From assembly GCA_004352715.1 (NCBI GenBank), contig SCFE01000061.1:1720575-1784574 (forward strand): DNA of 64,000 nt, written 5' to 3'. Below the pieces are notes generated by a model. The model ran no database searches and was not told where the DNA came from. It saw only the letters and a program-made list of their open reading frames with translations. Source of the stretch: Hofstenia miamia. Its lineage: Eukaryota; Xenacoelomorpha; Acoela. The position numbers and the translations under genes were made by a program. This document shows positions 62,501-64,000 of the stretch, piece after piece (the first letter of the stretch is position 1; every line of letters starts with the position of its first letter).

Positions 62501-63266
62501 AGACAAATGTAGTCACTTTATTTATGCAGTCATACATGCTAGAAGTTAGTTTTAATTGGCTAATTTTCAATTTAACATTTATTTTGTCTGCAACTCCATC
62601 CCACGTATTTAAGATAGATTTCTTACTGAAGATAACTTTTCGCTTTGCCAGAATTAAAATTGTGACATACTTTTAAGCCATTTGTTTAAAAGGCTTTCTT
62701 CTGTGCAATTCATTTATTTGCTTTATAAACAATTCATCTCTGCTTATATATTTTGATAGACATTTCATTATATCCAATGACTTAATTACTGTAAATAGGT
62801 TTTTTAAATTTATTCTTGCAAAGTGATTATGTCTATTCCTGAGTCAGCATTTTTTCAGAAAAAGTTATTGTTATATTGGACTCGGCTTTCTATGAGGTTT
62901 TTGGTCCAATGAGAAGTCTACTAAATTTGAATGATGACCCAATGACTTCTTGATCAATGAAGTATTGTACATTGTCCAAAAAGCATTATTTTGTTAAACT
63001 TAAATCTACTTGGGATACGGTTTGTCTTTTACGATTATTTTCATGTTTTTTAGGAAAATTTTGTATAATTAATAAAAACATAAGCTTTTGTCAGAATTGT
63101 CTAAATTTGGGCAGAAATGTTTAAGGTTAAATTTAGGTCAATCATGTTCAGTCTCGGTGAGAAACTATCTGATGACGAAGTTCGAAGAATGATCAATGAG
63201 GCAGACGCTGACGGAGATGGGAAAATCAACATTGACGAATTCGTCAAGATGTTAATGAGTGTGTAA
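18624..63266 (+). CDS. Calmodulin-like EF-hand protein, 5' end missing (3 exons joined)
   Basis: Joining 18624-18814, 60341-60482 and 63137-63266 gives one frame of 153 residues ending in TAA. Loops are [12 protein letters not shown] (residues 25-36), [12 protein letters not shown] (61-72), [12 protein letters not shown] (98-109) and [12 protein letters not shown] (134-145). All four keep acidic or Asn ligands at positions 1, 3 and 5, Gly at 6 and Glu at 12, so all should bind calcium. The 25 residues between loops 2 and 3 equal calmodulin's spacing, but the linker ([17 protein letters not shown]) and N-terminus differ, so this is a calmodulin relative rather than calmodulin itself. A cytosolic calcium sensor is the natural inference; its target is unknown. 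The exon 18624-18814 opens with the last base of a split codon and has no start Met before EF-hand 1, so at least one upstream exon is missing. Both introns are GT...AG and the phases agree (1 and 2). Confidence 0.9.
20340..20465 (-). repeat. Possible tRNA-derived SINE or tRNA relic
   Basis: On the minus strand, TAGTTCATTGG (complement of 20429-20439) resembles RNA polymerase III box A. GATTCGTATCC, about 42 bases downstream, differs from box B (GGTTCGANTCC) at two positions. The spacing suits a tRNA, but no cloverleaf stem set is clear. A separate plus-strand box-A match, TGGTGTAGTTGG (about 20772), has no good box B. Confidence 0.35.
21981..22406. mobile_element. hAT-type MITE, 426 bp, perfect 8-bp target duplication
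   Basis: Flanked by TCGCATAT on both sides (21973-21980 and 22407-22414). The left end is TAAAGGTCGACGGT; the right end in reverse complement is TAGAGGTAGACGGT (12 of 14 match). Just inside both ends are blocks of AAACCGAACCGAA and AACCGATCCGAACCG, so the sub-terminal parts are also inverted repeats. Non-coding. Confidence 0.9.
22415..23680. other. AT-rich intron sequence before the first 1000-N gap
   Basis: No element delimited. The last 60 bases before the gap are less AT-rich and open in several frames (for example plus-strand [11 protein letters not shown]), suggesting something coding was cut by the gap; not identifiable. Confidence 0.4.
23681..24680. other. Assembly gap, exactly 1000 N (placeholder)
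   Basis: The round length, shared with 52557-53556, shows a scaffold gap of unknown true size. It interrupts what appears to be an inserted, possibly coding segment. Confidence 0.97.
24681..25038 (+). CDS. Unrecognised ORF, 5' end lost in gap
   Basis: One frame is open from the gap edge through 25038; the first Met is at 24691 (115 residues from there). The product is hydrophobic in patches ([18 protein letters not shown]) and basic near its end ([20 protein letters not shown]). I do not recognise a family. It is less AT-rich than its flanks and lies directly upstream of a Tc1 transposase tail in the same orientation but is not itself Tc1-like, as if foreign sequence interrupts the transposon. 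The antisense strand also has long open stretches, so the coding strand is uncertain. It may be a piece of another mobile element, transferred or contaminating DNA, or chance. Confidence 0.3.
25050..25288 (+). pseudogene. Tc1-like transposase, C-terminal remnant
   Basis: It encodes [19 protein letters not shown], then (+1 frame after a TGA) [20 protein letters not shown], and ends [18 protein letters not shown]-stop. The first block holds the catalytic Glu of the DDE triad (IIENVW) and the last is the typical Tc1 terminus. Everything upstream, including both catalytic Asp residues, is missing or replaced by the unrelated sequence at 24681-25038. A frameshift and the loss of the N-terminus make it dead. 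Confidence 0.85.
25289..33221. other. AT-rich intron sequence with scattered GC-rich repeat patches
   Basis: No gene recognised. Patches resembling interiors of the short hAT-type elements lie at about 25550-25615 (GTGCTGTGCTGTGC, GCCGGGCCGTGC), 26365-26390 (CCCCCGACCCGATC), 27245-27300 (CTGGGCC, GGCCCG) and 28915-29050 (ACCCGACCCGGCCC, GGGTCGGGTGACCC). Paired ends and duplications were not found for these. At 31850-31880 GGCTACACCACTG looks like a hAT MITE terminus. Confidence 0.45.
33222..33282 (+). repeat. (GA)n microsatellite with GAAA units
   Basis: Uninterrupted GA followed by GAAA/GAGA mixture. Confidence 0.95.
33660..35038 (-). pseudogene. LINE ORF2, reverse transcriptase region
   Basis: Order on the minus strand: [20 protein letters not shown] with [15 protein letters not shown] (34523-35038), then [14 protein letters not shown] and [13 protein letters not shown] (34312-34533; D-x-SKAFD is the first catalytic block), then [12 protein letters not shown] (SQGP block), then the position of YADD reads CSND before IILCHKDSM, so the catalytic pair is lost. 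The end is [14 protein letters not shown] ... [15 protein letters not shown] (33660-33947), the thumb-side block of Jockey/CR1-like enzymes. Several frames are needed, confirming decay. Confidence 0.88.
35060..35990 (-). pseudogene. LINE ORF2, APE-type endonuclease region
   Basis: Minus-strand text in shifting frames: [36 protein letters not shown], then [14 protein letters not shown] (the conserved GGGV-x-IYV), [27 protein letters not shown] and NIFIGGDFH, followed by a stop. The 35232-35453 ORF continues with [20 protein letters not shown], where SDH of the C-terminal catalytic motif has become TDH. The enzyme nicks target DNA to prime reverse transcription. Stops and frameshifts show it is dead. 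Confidence 0.8.
36058..36351 (-). pseudogene. LINE ORF1 (gag-like) zinc-knuckle region
   Basis: The open piece of 97 codons contains [14 protein letters not shown] (a CCHC knuckle, C-x2-C-x4-H-x4-C), [13 protein letters not shown] (C-x2-C-x3-H-x4-C, one residue short) and a third C-LN-C ... H-x(n)-C-P cluster. Such ORF1 proteins bind the element's own RNA. The Met at the start is internal; more N-terminal sequence continues in other frames upstream (about 36400-37070, for example [15 protein letters not shown]), so the ORF is frameshifted. Confidence 0.75.
37526..37740. mobile_element. Complete hAT-type MITE, 215 bp, perfect 8-bp duplication
   Basis: CATATTAC occurs immediately before (37518-37525) and after (37741-37748). 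The ends are CAGGGGCGTACGCAGGA on the left and, in reverse complement, CAGTGGCGTACGCAAGGA on the right. Internal CGGGAGAC and CGGGGGAC near each end extend the inverted-repeat similarity. It is non-coding. Perfect duplication suggests a fairly young insertion. Related single ends appear at 19413, 18218, 31860 and 55209. Confidence 0.93.
38734..38803 (+). repeat. (TA)n microsatellite
   Basis: About 35 TA units with one ACA interruption; directly abuts the Tc1 left end, which begins after a TA, as Tc1 elements require. Confidence 0.95.
38804..40115 (+). pseudogene. Dead Tc1-like transposon and transposase
   Basis: The left terminus starts CAGTACTGGAAAAAAGAATT CGGCC after TA; a related internal copy, TTGGAAAAATGTATTCGGCC, lies at 39006-39025, like the inverted-repeat/direct-repeat ends of some Tc1 elements. 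Transposase text: [13 protein letters not shown] (helix-turn-helix), [34 protein letters not shown], then [11 protein letters not shown], where the first catalytic Asp (normally SDES) is Gly. Next DCAPCH, with the second Asp, and [18 protein letters not shown], with the catalytic Glu, preceded by a TGA where Trp is usual. It ends [13 protein letters not shown] at about 40113. Frameshifts join these blocks. The right inverted repeat was not found. Confidence 0.88.
40116..43105. other. AT-rich intron sequence, no gene
   Basis: It holds a (TA)n run at 42605-42638 and GC-rich patches at 40330-40380 (TGCCCTATCCCACAG, GTCCCACATTGCCCCAC) and 41340-41360, whose origin is unclear. Confidence 0.45.
43106..43325. 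mobile_element. Short piggyBac-like inverted-repeat element
   Basis: Left: CCCTGGAACTCTCC then TGCTAGTGACAATTGTCAC (ends 43138). Right, in reverse complement: AACTACCTTGCTAGTGACAA then TTGTCGC (43295-43321). TGCTAGTGACAATTGTC is shared exactly, and within it GTGACAATTGTCAC (left copy) is itself a palindrome. The CCCT start next to TATAA is reminiscent of piggyBac ends at TTAA sites, but a clean TTAA duplication is absent, so the family is tentative. Confidence 0.6.
43395..43640 (-). pseudogene. LINE ORF2 C-terminus remnant (L2/CR1-like)
   Basis: Minus strand: [17 protein letters not shown] then, past stops, [19 protein letters not shown], and in another frame [20 protein letters not shown] plus [10 protein letters not shown]. 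These correspond block by block to the fragment at 15350 (GTVIDIAVPKDRNVETKEK; AVVQNAILLGTARFL), so both derive from the same type of LINE. The match is weaker and full of stops. Purine-rich minus-strand text up to about 44120 may be more of the same element. Confidence 0.5.
44620..45210 (-). pseudogene. LINE reverse transcriptase remnant
   Basis: Minus strand: [20 protein letters not shown] (44940-45000) corresponds to the D-x-SKAFDxVxHD block; [16 protein letters not shown] (about 44800-44842) to GVPQGSILGPLLFLLYIN; then [19 protein letters not shown] and [14 protein letters not shown] (44624-44665). Where Y-x-D-D is expected the frame reads VEHH, so the catalytic pair is lost. Stops separate the blocks. 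It differs from the 33.66 kb LINE and need not belong with the fragment at 43395. Confidence 0.7.
45286..45775. mobile_element. Probable hAT-type MITE, one clear end
   Basis: TAGTAATGTGCGAATACGGG at 45286 resembles the left end of the 58532 element (TAGTGATATGCGGGTACG), and both continue with a TACTCGC block and ATACTTGCGGGTACCCG-like motifs. The distal end near 45770 (CTCTTTAACTAGCGGTA) is only faintly similar to the right end of 58532, and no duplication was found. Confidence 0.45.
45850..46204. mobile_element. MITE with TA target site, 355 bp
   Basis: It begins CTCTAAGATCCCGAATTATC after TA (45848-45849) and ends, in reverse complement, CTTTGAAGTTCCGAATTATC before TA (46205-46206). Of 20 positions 15 match, and all five differences are transitions. 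An internal TATAATTTGAACCTCC block (about 45920) repeats the sub-terminal motif. A TA duplication points to Tc1/mariner-type mobilisation. Non-coding. Confidence 0.8.
46973..47009. repeat. 13-bp perfect hairpin
   Basis: AACCAGGACCAAC (46973-46985) and GTTGGTCCTGGTT (46997-47009) are exact complements around an 11-base AT loop. It lies beside a TA run (46950-46966). Its role is unknown; it could be a foldback remnant or an RNA hairpin within the intron. Confidence 0.8.
47494..47552 (+). repeat. (TTA)n microsatellite
   Basis: About 19 uninterrupted units; on the minus strand an AAT array as at 15313. Confidence 0.95.
48857..48995. other. Assembly gap (139 N) in a TA repeat
   Basis: Flanked by GTATGTATATATA on the left and (TA)n on the right. 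Confidence 0.97.
51146..52095 (+). pseudogene. Second Tc1-like transposon remnant, lacks catalytic Glu
   Basis: A possible left terminus CAGTGGTGACAATAAAGATG follows TTA at 51143-51145. Transposase blocks in changing frames: [29 protein letters not shown] (GRPR-like basic motif, about 51490), HWVFTDESN with the first catalytic Asp and then TGA at 51750, [34 protein letters not shown] with the second Asp, and [13 protein letters not shown] at about 52050-52095. The expected next residue, Glu of IIENVW, is Ser and the rest of the protein is absent. The element is 3'-truncated and dead. No right inverted repeat was found. Confidence 0.87.
52557..53556. other. Assembly gap, exactly 1000 N (placeholder)
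   Basis: Same fixed length as 23681-24680; the real distance is unknown. Confidence 0.97.
56525..56650 (-). repeat. (TTA)n array with adjoining LINE-tail-like sequence
   Basis: The TTA array runs to about 56607. The adjoining GGAAACTTCCCGTGCTATGG is a conspicuous GC-rich block; read on the minus strand it comes just before an AAT tail, the layout expected at the 3' end of an L2-like LINE. No protein remnant is visible, so this is only suggestive. Confidence 0.5.
58532..58862. mobile_element. hAT-type MITE, 331 bp
   Basis: The left end is TAGTGATATGCGGGTA; the right end in reverse complement is TAGTAATTTGCGGTTA (12 of 16). The flanks AAGAATAT (58524-58531) and AAGACTAT (58863-58870) match at 7 of 8. 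The left third is rich in CGGGTACG/CCCGC motifs, the rest AT-rich. Non-coding. Confidence 0.75.
60341..60482 (+). CDS. EF-hand gene, second visible exon
   Basis: Acceptor CTTTGTTTAG, donor GTAATA. It supplies the last two bases of a Gly codon, the rest of EF-hand 2 (NGFIEFKE), the linker and all of loop 3 ([12 protein letters not shown]), ending two bases into a Lys codon. Length 142 bases. Confidence 0.9.
60618..60961. mobile_element. MITE with 24-25-bp inverted repeats, 344 bp
   Basis: Left GGGCGTGCTC-AATAATTACGTCAC and right (reverse complement) GGGGAACCTTC-AATAAATACGTCAC share AATAATTACGTCAC with one mismatch and align outward to the GGG ends. No clear duplication; the left side has GATTAAA, the right AATTACTT. 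The superfamily is undetermined. Non-coding. Confidence 0.75.
62061..62207. other. Assembly gap (147 N) in a TA repeat
   Basis: Both flanks are (TA)n. Confidence 0.97.
63137..63266 (+). CDS. EF-hand gene, last exon
   Basis: The acceptor is AATTTAG. It encodes [20 protein letters not shown], loop 4 ([12 protein letters not shown]) and the C-terminus FVKMLMSV followed by TAA. The helix-loop-helix closely follows calmodulin's EF-hand 4, making this the most recognisable exon. Confidence 0.93.
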
Positions 63267-63318
63267 CTCGATCTTATTTTTTGTCTTTTTAAATATTTCT
63301 ATTTTTTAAATTATTGCT

Positions 63319-63324
63319 AATAAA
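63319..63324 (+). terminator. Polyadenylation signal AATAAA
   Basis: Located 53 bases after the stop codon of the EF-hand gene, followed by GT/T-rich sequence (TGTATTTGTAAG), as expected for a 3' cleavage region. Confidence 0.65.
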
Positions 63325-63349
63325 ATGACTGTATTTGTAAGCATATTGG

Positions 63350-64000
63350 TAACCATTTTTTCGCACAAATATAATTTGAAACATAACAACAGATAACGTT
63401 TCCCCAAATTATACAAGTGATTTATTAGAAGTGCACATAGACAAATGAAAATATAATATCATAATTTTCACAGAATAACATGCAGGTGATGAATGATTCA
63501 ACTTTGATTAATTCTTTGCTGTAGGGTAAAATTGAAACAAAACCCTACTTTCCTATTGCAAACTTTATGGTTTCATTGTTCATATCTTTGAATGGTTAAT
63601 TCAGGTTATAAATAGCAATATTCATATATTGTTGTTGCTTGATTTAGTTAAAAATTCATTAGTTTTAATTTTTTATTTTGTTATAAAAATCATTAGGAAA
63701 AGAAAGTTTGTTTGGAAATTTGTAATCGTTTTAAAGAAATTGACAATTAATTAAAAATTCAATCTTTGATCAAGGGTATTTTTTGAAACAACTAACTGGG
63801 CTATTTTTAACTAAACACTTGCTTATCTATAAATAATGACTTCAAAATTTGAGCAATTAAGGTTAATTTTTTCTTCAATTAAACACAAAAATTTTCTAAA
63901 AATTGAAATTATAATTCAATATGTACACGTATGTTGTCTTTGAATTAAGAGCTAGATTCAAATGTATTTCTAAACGTATAGTTTATTTACAAAAATTTAA
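63350..64000. other. AT-rich 3' flank, no gene seen
   Basis: No ORF, repeat or element recognised. Confidence 0.5.

Larger units (their letters stand above)
60483..63136 (+). other. Second intron, 2.65 kb
   Basis: GTAATA ... AATTTAG, phase 2. It contains one MITE (60618-60961) and a TA-flanked gap (62061-62207). Nothing else recognised. Confidence 0.85.

Overview
This is a 64 kb piece of an animal genome. It is strongly AT-rich, most of it is non-coding, and it is broken by six runs of N. The evidence for an animal is an EF-hand gene with GT...AG introns, APE-type LINEs, Tc1 and hAT transposons, many short inverted-repeat elements, and long TA and AAT microsatellites. I cannot assign a phylum. 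No bacterial operon, CRISPR array or rRNA is visible.

Only one host gene can be supported: a calmodulin-like protein on the plus strand. Its three visible coding exons are 18624-18814, 60341-60482 and 63137-63266. Together they encode 153 residues with four canonical EF-hand loops, a stop codon and a nearby AATAAA. The 5' exon or exons with the start codon were not found. The first visible intron is 41,526 bp and fills most of the window. The second is 2,654 bp.

Region by region: 1-2100 is a poor-quality, TA-rich stretch with two gaps, an imperfect 71-bp inverted repeat, and an exact 19-base Tn5 (Nextera) mosaic end, which is almost certainly a library artefact. 4319-6460 holds a dead hAT-like transposon with terminal inverted repeats. 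12.0-13.3 kb holds two hAT-type MITEs, and 15.35-15.70 kb a LINE 3' remnant. From 18.8 to 60.3 kb, inside the big intron, lie: a hAT-type MITE (21981), a 1000-N gap with an unrecognised ORF and a Tc1 tail (23.7-25.3 kb), an APE/RT LINE on the minus strand (33.66-37.07 kb), a MITE with a perfect 8-bp target duplication (37526), a dead Tc1 (38.8-40.1 kb), a short piggyBac-like TIR element (43106), two more LINE remnants (43.4-45.2 kb), a TA-flanked MITE (45850), a second dead Tc1 (51.15-52.1 kb), a second 1000-N gap and another hAT-type MITE (58532). A further MITE sits in intron 2 (60618).

Every transposase or reverse transcriptase seen is broken by stops, frameshifts or lost catalytic residues, so no active mobile element is evident. 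The recurring oddity is a set of short elements and patches with ACCCG/CCGAAC-type motifs, unlike the AT-rich surroundings. Four of them have convincing terminal repeats and 8-bp target duplications. I did not find a new multi-gene system.
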